Shown here one piece after another: positions 11,670 to 21,298 of a stretch of 64,000 bases of DNA. Source of the stretch: Paracoccus saliphilus (GTDB lineage Bacteria > Pseudomonadota > Alphaproteobacteria > Rhodobacterales > Rhodobacteraceae); contig NZ_CP067140.1 of assembly GCF_028553805.1 (NCBI RefSeq), forward strand, positions 3,892,001 through 3,956,000, in the 5' to 3' direction. The notes under the pieces are model-generated. The model was not told the origin of the DNA. It saw nothing but the letters and a program-made list of their open reading frames with translations, and ran no database searches. The stretch's first letter is position 1; each line of letters starts with the position of its first letter. The position numbers and the translations under genes are program-made.

Positions 11670-12505
11670 TGTGCCTCCAGGTCGCGGGCGATGTCGTCCA
11701 CGCGATGTTGCAGCGAAATGCGATCAAGGCTGTCCAGCGGCAAGGCGGTAAAGGCGAGGATACGGTTGCGTAAACCGGCATAGGCCTGCTGGAAGGCCAG
11801 CCTCTTCTCTGCCTCGGTCCCCTCTGCCTTCACCGGATCGGGCATGCCCCAATGCGCACTGATCGGCTGGCCTGCCCATGCCGGGCATTCCTCGTTCGCG
11901 GCACGGTCGCAGACGGTGAACACGAAATCCATGACTGGCGCATCATCCCCTTGGAACTCGGCGATATTCTTGGCCCGCAGGGCGCTGATGTCATGCCCCT
12001 TGTGATCGAGCATCTCGACGGCGAACGGGTTCAGTTCGGAATAGGGATATGTGCCGGCGGAATAGGCGTTGAAACGGTCCCCGGCCTCGAAGCGCAGGAT
12101 CGATTCGCCAAAGATCGAGCGGGCGGAATTGCCCGTGCAGATGAACAGGACATTGTATTTCCGATCGGACATGGGTCTTTCTCCGGAAAGGGTGGGTTGA
12201 ATGAATGGCTGGCAAAGGTCGGGGCGGCCACGGCAGCAATCTGCGACCAGGTAGCCGATCAGCGCCGCGGATTGCCTGATCTCGGCACGGTAAAGCAATG
12301 ATCGGCCCTCGCGGGCCTGCGAGATCAACCCGGCCGCGCGCAGCGAGGCCAGGTAGGATGACAGGGTGTTCTGTCGCGCATCGATTGCCTCGGCCAGCTC
12401 TCCGGCGGAAACTTGGTCGGGATAGCGCCGCACCAGCAGGCGGAACAGGGCCAGCCGTTGCGGATGGGCGAGCGAGGCGAGCTGATCTATGCGATTCGTA
12501 TCCAT
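11666..12505 (-). CDS. ArsR-ArsC fusion: arsenic-responsive repressor joined to arsenate reductase
   Basis: 279 codons with two domains. Residues ~1-100 are an ArsR/SmtB winged helix ([16 protein letters not shown], then a recognition helix in [17 protein letters not shown]). The pattern CC-X6-C (C90, C91, C98) resembles the C-terminal As(III) site of Acidithiobacillus-type ArsR. Residues ~112-279 are a low-molecular-weight phosphatase-type arsenate reductase with the CX5R loop CTGNSAR (C123-R129). Met112 (codon at 12170-12172) is preceded by CCGGAGAAAGACCC, a usable internal ribosome binding site, so a free ArsC may also be made. It is the first gene of the ars operon. Confidence 0.93.
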   Translation of the reverse strand: MDTNRIDQLASLAHPQRLALFRLLVRRYPDQVSAGELAEAIDARQNTLSSYLASLRAAGLISQAREGRSLLYRAEIRQSAALIGYLVADCCRGRPDLCQPFIQPTLSGERPMSDRKYNVLFICTGNSARSIFGESILRFEAGDRFNAYSAGTYPYSELNPFAVEMLDHKGHDISALRAKNIAEFQGDDAPVMDFVFTVCDRAANEECPAWAGQPISAHWGMPDPVKAEGTEAEKRLAFQQAYAGLRNRILAFTALPLDSLDRISLQHRVDDIARDLEAQ

Positions 12506-12527
12506 ATTTCGAGAATATTCGATATAT
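12504..12527. promoter_or_regulatory. candidate ArsR operator / ars promoter
   Basis: An AT-rich imperfect inverted repeat ATATCGA-N6-TCGAAAT around GAATATTC overlaps the start codon of the ArsR-ArsC gene. It stands out from the GC-rich surroundings and is where an autoregulating ArsR would bind. No binding evidence is available; the call is by position and symmetry. Confidence 0.5.
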
Positions 12528-12584
12528 TTGGATTGGCAAGCTCGTTTCTTGAACAGGTCGCACGCTATCGGCTGCGGGGGATGG

Positions 12585-12649
12585 TTGCGTCCCGCGATGG
12601 CCGGGGGCGCTGCCCCCGGACCCCCGGGATATTTCCATGAAGAAGAAAT
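12585..12649 (+). repeat. GC-hairpin / ATATTT / GAAGAAGAA repeat, copy R1
   Basis: TTGCGTCCCGCGATGG is followed by a CCGGGGGC...GCCCCCGG hairpin, CCCCCGGG, ATATTTCCAT and GAAGAAGAAA. It shares the whole order of blocks with the copies at 28531 and 36344. It lies between the ars operon start and element B. The rest of 12506-12921 holds the ArsR operator, this repeat, about 140 bp of AT-rich sequence with nothing recognised, and element B. Confidence 0.8.
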
Positions 12650-12791
12650 ATCAGAATCTGAGAAGCTTCAACCTGCTCTAATCGCCCGACGGCCGCCCAA
12701 GCGAGCGCTACGTCCCGGTTAATCCAGAAGAAACAGTTTTTTCACCAAGCGTTCACAGATTACGTAGCGTCAGCCACGCAACAGGCGCAAT

Positions 12792-12921
12792 CTGTGTACG
12801 TTCTGTGTACAGGTTGTGTACGCGCGGTGTACGCATTGTGCGGCCAAAATCCCAGCATTTGCTGTGTCAATCGCATGATCAATTGCGCACGCCCGCAACA
12901 GCGACGCACGCTGCTGTTGCG
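12792..12921 (+). repeat. 11-bp iteron element, copy B
   Basis: Five contiguous 11-mers at 12792-12846 (CTGTGTACGTT, CTGTGTACAGG, TTGTGTACGCG, CGGTGTACGCA, TTGTGCGGCCA), then AAATCCCAGCATTTGCTG, a ~25-bp spacer and a strong hairpin CGCAACAGC / GCTGTTGCG (12894-12921). The hairpin ends on the base before the parC stop codon. The stem is longer here than in copy C and is changed on both arms, which suggests that pairing is selected. Confidence 0.88.
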
Positions 12922-15144
12922 TCAGGCGAATTTATTGTCGCGCGGGAACCCACGTGGCGCCATCCGGCCCGCCCCGGCACGCTTGCCCAGCCATTCACCA
13001 AGATCGCTTTCGGTGCGCGTCTTGCCGCCCGTCATAGGCCAGCTCAGCCCGTCGGTCAGGGTCAGGCAGATCGCGTCCGACAACCCGCCATCCTTGTATT
13101 TCTGCAACCGAACGCCCTTGCCGCGACCCATCTCGGGCAGCTCATCCAGCGGAAACACCAGCATTTTCCGGTTCTCGCCCACCACTGCGACATGATCGCC
13201 GCTGACCGGCCTGCACAGCAGCGCCTCGCCATTCAGGACCTGCTTGCCGGTCTTGGTTTGCGCCAGGATATCGCCCGATTGCACCACGAATCCGTTGCCC
13301 TCTTTCGAAGCCACCAGGTATTTCTCGCCCTCGCGCCACGGGAAGACCGAGATCACCTCGGCCTCATTGGGCAGATCGACCATCAGCCGCAGCGGCTCTC
13401 CCATCCCGCGACCTCCGGGCAAGCCATTGGCGGGCAAGGTATAAAAACGTCCGTTCGAGGCGAACACCATCAGCTTGTCGGTGGTCTCGGCATGCAGCGC
13501 AAGGCCCGGCCCGTCGCCATCCTTGAACTTCAGTTCGGCATCCAGCGGCTGATGCCCTTTCATCGCCCGGATCCAGCCCATCTTCGACAGAATGATGGTC
13601 AGCGGTTCGCGTTCGATCATGGCGTCCATGTCGATCGGCGCAACATCCTCGGCCTCGGTGATCTGCGTGCGGCGCTGACCTTCGGGCGTTGATTTTCCAA
13701 GGAGATTCCGCACCTCTTTCAGCTGGTCCGCGATCCGCGCCCATTGCGCGCCCTCATCGGCCAGCATCGCTTCCAGCCCCTCGCGCTCTTCCAGCAGGTT
13801 GTCGCGCTCAGCCCGCAGCTCGATCTCTTCCAACTTGCGCAATGCGCGCAGGCGCATGTTCAGGATCGCTTCGACCTGCACATCGCTGAGACCGAATTCG
13901 GCCATCATGATCTTCTTGGGCTCGTCCTCGTTGCGGATGATCTCGATCACCCGGTCAAGGTTCAGATAGGCGATCAGGTACCCTTCCAGCACCTCCAGCC
14001 GCGCGGCGATCTTCTGCAGCCGGAAATTCGCGCGCCGGACCAGCACCTCGCGGCGGTGATCGAGAAACGCCCGCAGAACCTCCTTGAGGCTGCAGACCTT
14101 GGGTACCCGCCCGTCGATCAGCACGTTCATGTTCAGGCTGAAACGGACCTCGAGATCGCTGACCTTGTACAGGGCCGCCATCAGTTGGTCGGGATTCACG
14201 CTGCGCGATTTCGGCTCCAGCAGGATGCGGACATCTTCGGTGGATTCATCGCGCACATCGGCGAGAATCGGGATCTTGCGGGTCTGGATCAGCTCGGCAA
14301 GCCGTTCAATCAACTTGGATTTCTGGACCTGGTAGGGAATCTCGGTGACCACGATCTGCCATTGGCCGCGGCCCAGATCCTCCTGCTCCCAACGGGCACG
14401 AACCCGGAAGGCCCCGCGGCCGGTCCGGTAGGTCTCGGCAATCGATTCGCGGCTTTCGACGACCACCCCGCCGGTCGGGAAATCCGGTCCCTGGATGATC
14501 CCGGCGAGCGTGTCGTCACGCGCATCGGGCGTCTTGATCAAATGCAGGCAGGCGTCGATTACCTCGTGCAGGTTATGCGGCGGGACATTCGTCGCCATCC
14601 CCACCGCGATCCCCGATGCGCCATTTGCCAGCAGGTTCGGAAAGGCCGAGGGCAGTACCACGGGCTCGGTCAGGGTGCCGTCGTAATTGGGCCGGAAATC
14701 GACCGAATCCTCGGCCAGACCGTCCATCAGCGCCTCGGAGGTCATCGCCAGCCGCGCCTCGGTATAACGGGCGGCGGCGGGGTTATCGCCGTCGATATTG
14801 CCGAAATTGCCCTGCCCGTCGACCAGCGGGTAGCGCATCGCGAAATCCTGGGCCAGGCGCGCCATGGCGTCATAGATCGCCGCATCGCCGTGCGGATGGT
14901 AATTGCCCATCACGTCGCCGGTGATCTTGGCGGATTTGCGGAAGGCGCCATTCGGAGACAATCGCAATTCGCGCATCGCGTAAAGGATGCGGCGATGCAC
15001 CGGCTTCAGCCCGTCGCGCGCGTCGGGCAAGGCACGATTCATGATCGTGGACAGAGCATAGGTCAGGTAGCGCTCGCCGATTGCGCGGCTGAGCGGCTCG
15101 GCCTGGGTGTTCCGTTCGGGGTCGATTGGCAGATCATCTGACAT
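12922..15144 (-). CDS. parC: DNA topoisomerase IV subunit A
   Basis: 740 codons from the ATG at 15144; an in-frame ATG at 15192 would add 16 residues (with AGGA ten bases upstream), but homologues start near MSDDLPID. Type IIA topoisomerase A subunit that decatenates chromosomes with ParE. Winged-helix and active-site blocks are clear: [19 protein letters not shown], the QRDR-like [17 protein letters not shown] region and catalytic Tyr in AARYTEARL. The coiled-coil tower and a short C-terminal beta-pinwheel follow. Length near 740 favours ParC over GyrA (about 900). The stop codon abuts the hairpin of element B. Confidence 0.93.
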   Translation of the reverse strand: MSDDLPIDPERNTQAEPLSRAIGERYLTYALSTIMNRALPDARDGLKPVHRRILYAMRELRLSPNGAFRKSAKITGDVMGNYHPHGDAAIYDAMARLAQDFAMRYPLVDGQGNFGNIDGDNPAAARYTEARLAMTSEALMDGLAEDSVDFRPNYDGTLTEPVVLPSAFPNLLANGASGIAVGMATNVPPHNLHEVIDACLHLIKTPDARDDTLAGIIQGPDFPTGGVVVESRESIAETYRTGRGAFRVRARWEQEDLGRGQWQIVVTEIPYQVQKSKLIERLAELIQTRKIPILADVRDESTEDVRILLEPKSRSVNPDQLMAALYKVSDLEVRFSLNMNVLIDGRVPKVCSLKEVLRAFLDHRREVLVRRANFRLQKIAARLEVLEGYLIAYLNLDRVIEIIRNEDEPKKIMMAEFGLSDVQVEAILNMRLRALRKLEEIELRAERDNLLEEREGLEAMLADEGAQWARIADQLKEVRNLLGKSTPEGQRRTQITEAEDVAPIDMDAMIEREPLTIILSKMGWIRAMKGHQPLDAELKFKDGDGPGLALHAETTDKLMVFASNGRFYTLPANGLPGGRGMGEPLRLMVDLPNEAEVISVFPWREGEKYLVASKEGNGFVVQSGDILAQTKTGKQVLNGEALLCRPVSGDHVAVVGENRKMLVFPLDELPEMGRGKGVRLQKYKDGGLSDAICLTLTDGLSWPMTGGKTRTESDLGEWLGKRAGAGRMAPRGFPRDNKFA

Positions 15145-15280
15145 GTCGCTTGGATAGGCCGACGCGCGCCGGCGGTCCAGACGGAAATTCATACCGGGAA
15201 CATCCTGCCGGATATTGGCGTTGGGAGCGCGAATAAGGTAACGAAGCCGTTACGGGCCAACAAGGAATTATGGCAGCGGA

Positions 15281-15814
15281 ATGATACGATTGTTTTTTTT
15301 ATTGGTAACGACACTGGCGGTGATTCTCATCGGGCTGTCGGTTTACGGCACGGGCAACCTGCGTACAGAAAATCAGCCGAGCGAAACCGAACAGGCCGCA
15401 TCGCAAGAGAGCGGAATCGCAACGGACCTCTTGCCCGACCTTTCCAAAGCACCCGAATCGAACGGCGCGGATGGCGCACCTCCCGCCGATCTTGTTCAGG
15501 CGGCCGCGCAAACCCCTGAACGCGTGCAGAAGTTCCCCGGCCCGGAGTTGCGCCCATCGCCTGAATATGCAGGCGAAACCCCGGATCAGGCCGCGCCACC
15601 CGCGGATGCGGAAGGGCCGATCCTCTACATCACCGGCTCACGGGTGAATTTCCGCTCGGGGCCGTCTACCGGTGACCGGGTGATCGGCGCACTGAATGGT
15701 GGCGCGGCAGTCGAGGCCCTGGGGCCGAACGACGGTGACTGGGTGCATATCCGCGATATGGATGGGCGCATCGGCTACATGTCGGGACAGTTCCTGTCCC
15801 CCGATGCCCCGTAA
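15281..15814 (+). CDS. membrane-anchored SH3 (type 3) domain protein
   Basis: 177 codons. Residues 1-23 form a hydrophobic N-terminal anchor or signal (IRLFFLLVTTLAVILIGLSVY), followed by a long low-complexity linker rich in Ala, Pro, Glu and Asp, then a bacterial SH3 domain at ~115-172 (VNFRSGPSTGDRVIGALNGG and GDWVHIRDMDGRIGYMSGQFL). Such domains usually bind peptidoglycan or peptides in the periplasm; the specific role is unknown. It is divergent from parC with about 136 bp between starts, and followed 4 bp later by an SDR gene, probably in one transcript. Confidence 0.8.
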   Translation: MIRLFFLLVTTLAVILIGLSVYGTGNLRTENQPSETEQAASQESGIATDLLPDLSKAPESNGADGAPPADLVQAAAQTPERVQKFPGPELRPSPEYAGETPDQAAPPADAEGPILYITGSRVNFRSGPSTGDRVIGALNGGAAVEALGPNDGDWVHIRDMDGRIGYMSGQFLSPDAP

Positions 15815-15818
15815 CGGG

Positions 15819-16637
15819 ATGGCAAGACGGGTTCTCATCACTGGCTGCTCCTCTGGTATCGGGCTGGATGCAGCGCGGCGGATGCAGGCCGAGGGCTGGC
15901 AGGTCATCGCCACCTGCCGCAAGGACGAGGATATCGCCGCCCGCCGGTCCGAGGGGATGCAATGCCATCACCTGGAACTTGCCGATCCCGACAGCGTCGC
16001 GGAACTGGCGGACCGGGTATTGGCGGATGGCCCTCTGAACGCGCTGGTCAACAATGCCGCTTTCGCCCTGCCCGGCGCGGTCGAGGACATGCCGCGCGGT
16101 GCCTTGCGCGCAATTTTCGAGGCCAACCTTTTCGGCACCCATGACCTGACCGTCCGGCTCATCCCGCATTTCCGAGAAAATGGCGGACGGATCGTGAATA
16201 TCAGTTCGGTCCTCGGATTGGTCGGCATCCCATGGCGCGGCCCCTACGTCGCAACCAAGTTCGCGCTGGAAGGGCTGACGGATGTGCTGCGACTGGAAAT
16301 GCGGGGAACCGGCGTTCAGGTCGTTCTGATCGAGCCCGGCCCGGTCACCAGCCGGATTCGCGAAAACGCCATCCCGCATTTCGAGCGATGGGTGAACTGG
16401 CAGGATAGCGCAAGGGCGGATCAATATCGCGCCAACCTACTGAAACGGCTCTACGAACCAAGCGGCAAGGATCGTTTCGAACTACCCGCTTCGGCCGTCA
16501 GCGACCGAATCCTGCAGGCACTGACAGCGGCCAATCCCGCCCCACGCTATTATGTCACAACACCGACCTGGATTTCCGGGATCGGCCGCAGGCTTTTACC
16601 GACCCGCGCACTGGACTGGTTCGCGCGCCGCAGCTAG
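15819..16637 (+). CDS. short-chain dehydrogenase/reductase
   Basis: 272 codons from the ATG at 15819, just after the SH3 gene stop; an ATG at 15804 would add five residues and overlap. Classical SDR Rossmann fold with VLITGCSSGIGLDAAR (cofactor), LNALVNNAAFALPG (NNAG-like), ISSVLGLVG (catalytic Ser) and YVATKFALEGL (Tyr-X3-Lys). The start through Rossmann region and the C-terminal ..YYVTTPTWISGIGRRLLP tail match the family of oxidoreductases annotated as acting on steroids or retinoids, but the substrate cannot be inferred. Confidence 0.85.
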   Translation: MARRVLITGCSSGIGLDAARRMQAEGWQVIATCRKDEDIAARRSEGMQCHHLELADPDSVAELADRVLADGPLNALVNNAAFALPGAVEDMPRGALRAIFEANLFGTHDLTVRLIPHFRENGGRIVNISSVLGLVGIPWRGPYVATKFALEGLTDVLRLEMRGTGVQVVLIEPGPVTSRIRENAIPHFERWVNWQDSARADQYRANLLKRLYEPSGKDRFELPASAVSDRILQALTAANPAPRYYVTTPTWISGIGRRLLPTRALDWFARRS

Positions 16638-16661
16638 GCTCGCGCGGGAAAGGCGGTTCCC

Positions 16662-16862
16662 ATGCAAGACAAACCCCTCTTCTTTCTCGTCATCCTCGCG
16701 GGGCTGGTGGTCTTGGCCATTCTGGCAACCGGGATCGGCGGCTTCGCCCGCGGCGGCGAGTTCAATCGCAAGCACGGCAACCGGCTGATGCGCTGGCGGA
16801 TCATCGCGCAGGCGATCGCCGTCGCGCTGATCATGTTGTTTATCTGGATGAGGTCCTCCTGA
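16662..16862 (+). CDS. twin-transmembrane HIG1-domain protein
   Basis: 66 codons. Two hydrophobic helices (~6-26 and ~45-62) flank a basic loop with FARGGEFNRKHGNRLMRWRI, the HIG1-type pattern. Related small proteins associate with cytochrome oxidase in alphaproteobacteria and mitochondria. Its stop shares the A with the ATG of the next gene (TGATG), so translation is coupled to the cobalamin adenosyltransferase. This pairing is common in Rhodobacteraceae by my recollection; its meaning is unclear. Confidence 0.8.
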   Translation: MQDKPLFFLVILAGLVVLAILATGIGGFARGGEFNRKHGNRLMRWRIIAQAIAVALIMLFIWMRSS

Positions 16863-17434
16863 TGGTCGTTCTGAACAAGATCTATACCCGCACCGGCGAC
16901 AAGGGCGACACGGCGCTCTCCGATGGCAGCCGCGTCGCCAAGCACGATCCCCGCGTCGAAGCCTATGGCACCGTGGACGAGTTGAATGCGACGCTCGGAT
17001 TGTGTCGCCTTCATGCCGCCGACCAACTGGCTGCAAGGCTGTCGGTCATCCAGAACGATCTGTTCGACCTGGGCGCCGACCTGGCCCGCCCGAACATGGA
17101 GGCGGACGATCAGGCGGGTTATCCGGTTCTGCGAATCATTCAATCGCAAGTGGAACGGCTGGAACAGGAAATCGATGAGATGAACGCCGATCTGCAACCG
17201 TTGCGCAGTTTCATCCTGCCGGGCGGCTCGGTGCTGGCCTCGCATCTGCACCTGTCGCGCACCGTGGCCCGCCGGGCCGAGCGTTGCGCGACCGAACTGG
17301 CCCGGAACGGCGACGTCAATCAGGCGGCGGTACGCTATCTCAACCGCTTGTCGGATTGGCTCTTCGTGGCCGCCCGTCAGGCGAATGGGGGCGGCACCGA
17401 GGATGTGCTGTGGGTCCCCGGGGCCAGCCGTTAG
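16862..17434 (+). CDS. PduO-type cob(I)alamin adenosyltransferase
   Basis: 190 codons. Transfers the adenosyl group of ATP to cob(I)alamin or cob(I)yrinate diamide. The N-terminal ATP-binding loop is visible in VLNKIYTRTGDKGDTALSDG and the substrate loop in VEAYGTVDELNATLG. The C-terminal active-site helix reads RRAERCATELARNG with YLNRLSDWLFVAAR. All match the trimeric PduO/CobO2 class. Translation is coupled to the HIG1 gene. No cobalamin riboswitch is visible upstream. Confidence 0.93.
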   Translation: MVVLNKIYTRTGDKGDTALSDGSRVAKHDPRVEAYGTVDELNATLGLCRLHAADQLAARLSVIQNDLFDLGADLARPNMEADDQAGYPVLRIIQSQVERLEQEIDEMNADLQPLRSFILPGGSVLASHLHLSRTVARRAERCATELARNGDVNQAAVRYLNRLSDWLFVAARQANGGGTEDVLWVPGASR

Positions 17435-17546
17435 CGGATGACAGCCGCAAACGTCGCGTCGGATGGCGTTTTTATACTGTAAATCCGCAGAATCTGTCGA
17501 TAACACTGCCCCCCGACAGATGACGCAAACTAAGGGAGAGAGGCCG

Positions 17547-18305
17547 ATGAAGGTTCTCGTGCCGGTCAAGCGCGTAATCGACTACAACGTGAAAGCCCGC
17601 GTGAAGGCGGACGGATCGGGTGTCGATCTTGCGAATGTTAAGATGTCGATGAACCCGTTCGACGAGATCGCCGTGGAAGAGGCGATCCGCCTGAAGGAAA
17701 AGGGTGTGGCCGAAGAGGTCGTCGCCGTGTCCATCGGCGTGAAACAGGCGGCCGAGACGCTGCGCACCGCGCTCGCCATGGGCGCAGATCGCGCCATCCT
17801 GGTGGTTGCCGCCGATGACGTTCACCAGGATATCGAGCCGCTGGCGGTTGCCAAGATCCTCAAGGCCGTGATCGACGAGGAAAGCCCCAGGCTGGTCATC
17901 GCCGGCAAGCAGGCCATCGACAACGACATGAACGCCACCGGGCAGATGCTCTCGGCGCTGTTGGGCTGGAGCCAGGCCACCTTCGCCTCGAAGATCGAAA
18001 TCGAGGGCGAAGCCGCCAAGGTCACCCGTGAAGTCGATGGCGGGTTGCAGACCATCGAAGTCAAGCTGCCTGCCATCGTGACGGCCGACCTGCGCCTGAA
18101 CGAGCCGCGCTATGCTTCGCTGCCCAACATCATGAAGGCCAAGAAGAAACCGCTCGATGAAAAGACGGCGGCGGATTACGGCGTCGATGTGACCCCACGC
18201 CTCGAGATCGTCTCGACCGGCGAGCCCGAGGGCCGCAAGGCCGGGATCAAGGTCGAATCGGTCGATGAACTGGTATCGAAACTGAAAGAAGCGGGGGTTG
18301 TGTAA
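17547..18305 (+). CDS. etfB: electron transfer flavoprotein beta subunit
   Basis: 252 codons from the ATG at 17547, behind AAGGGAGAGAGGCC. The start [18 protein letters not shown] is the family norm; upstream in-frame codons are not conserved. Family motifs are present: the [16 protein letters not shown] segment, [10 protein letters not shown], and the AMP-site region [22 protein letters not shown]. EtfAB accepts electrons from acyl-CoA dehydrogenases and passes them to ETF:quinone oxidoreductase. It shares one base with etfA (TAATG). Confidence 0.96.
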   Translation: MKVLVPVKRVIDYNVKARVKADGSGVDLANVKMSMNPFDEIAVEEAIRLKEKGVAEEVVAVSIGVKQAAETLRTALAMGADRAILVVAADDVHQDIEPLAVAKILKAVIDEESPRLVIAGKQAIDNDMNATGQMLSALLGWSQATFASKIEIEGEAAKVTREVDGGLQTIEVKLPAIVTADLRLNEPRYASLPNIMKAKKKPLDEKTAADYGVDVTPRLEIVSTGEPEGRKAGIKVESVDELVSKLKEAGVV

Positions 18306-19231
18306 TGGCTGTTCTGCTATTGGGAGAAGTGACCGGCGGTGAATTGAACCGCGACGCTACCTCGAAAGCCGTGGGCGCTGTGAAATCGCTCGGCGATGTG
18401 ACGGTGCTCTGTGCCGGATCGGCGGCCAAGGATGCCGCGCAGGAAGCCGCTAAAATCGACGGCGTCGCCAAGGTACTGGTCGCCGAGGATGACCGCTACG
18501 GCCATCGTCTGGCCGAACCGACGGCAGCGCTGCTGGTCAGCTTGGCGGGCGATTACGATCATATCGTCGCACCGGCCACCACCGACGCCAAGAACATCAT
18601 GCCGCGCGTTGCGGCGCTGCTGGATGCGATGGTGATCTCGGATGTTTCGGCCGTGATCGATGCGGATACGTTCGAGCGCCCGGTCTATGCCGGCAACGCG
18701 ATCCAGACGGTAAAATCGAAGGATGCCAAGAAGGTGCTGACCGTCCGCACCGCGAGCTTTGACGCGGCAGGCGAAGGCGGCCCGGCACCTGTCGAGGACG
18801 CCACTCTGGCGGATGATCCGGGCCTGTCGAAATGGGTTGCCGACGAGTTCGCCGAAAGCGACCGTCCGGAACTGACTTCGGCTGGCCGCGTGGTCTCGGG
18901 CGGCCGCGGCGTCGGCTCCAAGGACGATTTCGCCATCATCGAGGCTTTGGCCGACAAGCTGGGCGCCGCCGTGGGCGCCTCGCGCGCCGCTGTCGATTCG
19001 GGCTACGCGCCGAATGACTGGCAGGTCGGCCAGACCGGCAAGGTTGTCGCGCCTGAACTCTACGTGGCTGTCGGCATCTCCGGTGCGATCCAGCACCTGG
19101 CCGGGATGAAGGACTCCAAGGTCATCGTGGCGATCAACAAGGACGAAGAGGCGCCGATCTTCCAGATCGCCGATTACGGTCTGGTTGGCGACCTCTTTAA
19201 CGTCGTCCCGGAACTGACGGAAAAGCTCTGA
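18305..19231 (+). CDS. etfA: electron transfer flavoprotein alpha subunit
   Basis: 308 codons. Binds the FAD of the heterodimer. C-terminal FAD domain shows [14 protein letters not shown], the [21 protein letters not shown] segment and [18 protein letters not shown], all diagnostic. Cotranscribed with etfB and followed by repeat R5 and a strong terminator. The hbd gene 170 bp downstream belongs to the same fatty-acid/PHB chemistry, though the terminator separates it. Confidence 0.96.
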   Translation: MAVLLLGEVTGGELNRDATSKAVGAVKSLGDVTVLCAGSAAKDAAQEAAKIDGVAKVLVAEDDRYGHRLAEPTAALLVSLAGDYDHIVAPATTDAKNIMPRVAALLDAMVISDVSAVIDADTFERPVYAGNAIQTVKSKDAKKVLTVRTASFDAAGEGGPAPVEDATLADDPGLSKWVADEFAESDRPELTSAGRVVSGGRGVGSKDDFAIIEALADKLGAAVGASRAAVDSGYAPNDWQVGQTGKVVAPELYVAVGISGAIQHLAGMKDSKVIVAINKDEEAPIFQIADYGLVGDLFNVVPELTEKL

Positions 19232-19234
19232 TCG

Positions 19235-19310
19235 CTTCTTCTTTGTGAAAATACCTCGGGGGAGGCCAGCCCTCCCGGGCTGGGCGGGGGCAGCGCCCCT
19301 CCCTTCTTTG
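19235..19310 (-). repeat. GC-rich / GAAGAAG repeat, copy R5 (inverted)
   Basis: Starting 3 bp after the etfA stop the plus strand reads CTTCTTCTTTG, TGAAAATACCTCGGGGG, then a G/C-rich tract with GGGCGGGGGCAGCGCCCC. This is the reverse orientation of R1-R4, more diverged. Confidence 0.7.
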
Positions 19311-19317
19311 ACCACGA

Positions 19318-19345
19318 CCGCCTCCGACCAATCGGGGGCGGTTTT
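19318..19345 (+). terminator. intrinsic terminator of etfBA
   Basis: CCGCCTCCGA pairs with TCGGGGGCGG (one G-T pair) around a CCAA loop, followed by TTTT. Confidence 0.88.
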
Positions 19346-19404
19346 GCATTGCGACACCGGATCGGCCACCCTATCGTCGCGGCGATCAAACAAGAGAGGC
19401 GGAC

Positions 19405-20280
19405 ATGGCGATTGAAAAGGTAGGCGTGATCGGAGCAGGTCAGATGGGCAACGGCATCGCCCATGTCTTTGCGCTGGCGGGCTTCGAGGTGCTGCTCAAT
19501 GACATCAGTCAGGACGCCCTGGACAAGGCCGTCGCGCTGATCGACCGCAACCTGGAGCGCCAAGTCAGCCGCGAAAAGATCAGCGCCGAGGACAAGAAGA
19601 CCGCGATGGGCCGGATCTCGACGACGCTGACCCTCACCGATCTTGGCCAGACCGACCTGGTGATCGAGGCCGCGACCGAGCGCGAGACGGTCAAGCAGGC
19701 GATCTTCGAGGATCTGGTGCCGCATCTGAAACCCGACACGATCCTGACATCGAACACCTCGTCGATCTCGATCACCCGGCTGGCCAGCCGCACCGACCGG
19801 CCCGAGAAATTCATGGGATTCCACTTCATGAACCCGGTCCCGGTGATGCAACTGGTCGAGCTGATTCGCGGCATCGCAACGGACGAGGCAACCTACAAGG
19901 CGCTGCACGAGGTCGTCAGGAAACTGGGCAAGACCGCCGCCTCGGCCGAGGATTTCCCGGCCTTCATCGTGAACCGAATCCTGATGCCGATGATCAACGA
20001 GGCGGTCTATACGCTGTATGAAGGCGTGGGCAACGTCAAATCGATCGACGAATCTCTGAAACTGGGCGCCAATCATCCGATGGGACCGCTGGAACTGGCG
20101 GATTTCATCGGGCTCGATACCTGCCTTGCGATCATGAACGTGCTGCATGATGGGTTGGCGGACACGAAATACCGCCCCTGCCCGCTTTTGACCAAATATG
20201 TCGAGGCTGGCTGGCTTGGTCGCAAGACGGGTCGCGGCTTCTATGATTACCGCGGAGAAACCCCGGTTCCGACACGTTAA
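19405..20280 (+). CDS. hbd: 3-hydroxybutyryl-CoA dehydrogenase
   Basis: 291 codons. NAD(P)-binding GxGxxG motif IGAGQMGNGIAHVFA at the N-terminus; conserved catalytic HFMNPVPVMQLVELIRG (His) and substrate region in FIVNRILMPMINEAV; C-terminal HPMGPLELADFIGLDT and the ending ..GRGFYDY match the short bacterial Hbd type. Converts acetoacetyl-CoA to (S)-3-hydroxybutyryl-CoA or the reverse. A good AGAGAGGCGG ribosome binding site precedes it. It has its own transcription unit after the etfA terminator. Confidence 0.93.
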   Translation: MAIEKVGVIGAGQMGNGIAHVFALAGFEVLLNDISQDALDKAVALIDRNLERQVSREKISAEDKKTAMGRISTTLTLTDLGQTDLVIEAATERETVKQAIFEDLVPHLKPDTILTSNTSSISITRLASRTDRPEKFMGFHFMNPVPVMQLVELIRGIATDEATYKALHEVVRKLGKTAASAEDFPAFIVNRILMPMINEAVYTLYEGVGNVKSIDESLKLGANHPMGPLELADFIGLDTCLAIMNVLHDGLADTKYRPCPLLTKYVEAGWLGRKTGRGFYDYRGETPVPTR

Positions 20281-20313
20281 CTTTTTGGATGAAATCTTGT
20301 CGGGAATCTGTCA

Positions 20314-20333
20314 TTGATTGGACAGTCAATCAA
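20314..20333. promoter_or_regulatory. BetI-like operator upstream of choX-betC
   Basis: An inverted repeat with arms TTGATTG and CAATCAA separated by GACAGT lies 20 bp before the choX start. It closely resembles the known BetI operator core (TTGATTGGAC...TCAAT). BetI is the choline-responsive repressor of bet genes, so choline should induce this operon. The betI gene is not in the window. Confidence 0.75.
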
Positions 20334-20353
20334 AAACCGACGGGAGAAAACCA

Positions 20354-21298
20354 ATGCCGATTCTGAAACGCATGAGCGCCGCGCTGATCCTGACGGTCGG
20401 CGCGGCGATACCTGCGATGGCCGATGACCCCGCGACATGCGGCACGGTGCATCTATCCGATCCGGGCTGGACCGATATCACCGCCACGAATGGCGTCGCC
20501 GCCGTTGTCCTCTCGGCGCTTGGCTATACGCCCGACATTGCCACGCTGTCCGTCCCGGTGGGCTACGAGGCGCTGAAGAACGGCCAGACCGATGTCTTCC
20601 TGGGCAACTGGATGCCCGCGCAGCAGAAATTCCGCGACGACCTAGACGCGACCGGCGATATCGAGGAACTGGTCCAGAACCTCGAAGGCGCAAAATTCAC
20701 CCTTGCCGTGAACAAGGCCGGCGCCGATGCGGGCGTGGCCGATTTCGCTGATCTCGATGCCCAGAAGGACGCTTTCGAGGGCAAGATCTACGGTATCGAG
20801 CCGGGTGCCCCCGCGAACCAATCGATCCAGGCGATGATCGAGTCGGATGAATTCGGGCTCGGAGACTGGGACCTCGTCGAAAGCGGCGAGCAGGCCATGC
20901 TCGCGCAAGTAAGCCGGAACGAGGATGCAGGCACACCCACGGTCTTCCTGGCATGGGCTCCGCATCCGATGAACGAAGCGATCGACATCACCTATCTGTC
21001 GGGCGGCGACGAACAGTTCGGTCCGGATTTCGGTGGCGCGACCGTGCATACGCTGGCGCGCAAGGAATGGGCTGCCACCTGCCCCAATGCCGCGAAGCTG
21101 TTCAGCCAGCTGACCTTCGACATCGGCATGGAGAATGTCCTGATGGGCAAGATCCTCGATGACGGCATGGACGCAAAGGACGCGGCGAAGGAATGGATCG
21201 CAGCGAACCCCGATGCGGTCGAACCATGGCTCGACGGCGTTACCACGCTGGACGGTGAACCGGCGGAAGACGCATTGATGGCAGCGGAGGCAGAGTGA
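20354..21298 (+). CDS. choX: choline ABC transporter substrate-binding protein
   Basis: 314 codons from the ATG at 20354 (CGGGAGAAAACC upstream); the longer in-frame start at 20318 would lie inside the BetI-like operator. Signal peptide at residues ~1-23 (ALILTVGAAIPAMA). The mature protein has the OpuAC/glycine-betaine-binding fold: VHLSDPGWTDITATNG at the start, YEALKNGQTDVFLGNWMP, and IEPGAPANQSIQAM. These match ChoX. It captures choline in the periplasm for a ChoVW transporter, whose genes are not adjacent. Its stop overlaps the betC start (GTGA). Confidence 0.9.
   Translation: MPILKRMSAALILTVGAAIPAMADDPATCGTVHLSDPGWTDITATNGVAAVVLSALGYTPDIATLSVPVGYEALKNGQTDVFLGNWMPAQQKFRDDLDATGDIEELVQNLEGAKFTLAVNKAGADAGVADFADLDAQKDAFEGKIYGIEPGAPANQSIQAMIESDEFGLGDWDLVESGEQAMLAQVSRNEDAGTPTVFLAWAPHPMNEAIDITYLSGGDEQFGPDFGGATVHTLARKEWAATCPNAAKLFSQLTFDIGMENVLMGKILDDGMDAKDAAKEWIAANPDAVEPWLDGVTTLDGEPAEDALMAAEAE

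Noticed and set aside
12794..12900. Short frames beginning MYVLCTGCVRAVYA over iteron arrays
   Set aside because: The 11-bp period cannot hold one reading frame, so the Cys/Val-rich translations are artefacts of the iterons, as also at 31330 and 41566.
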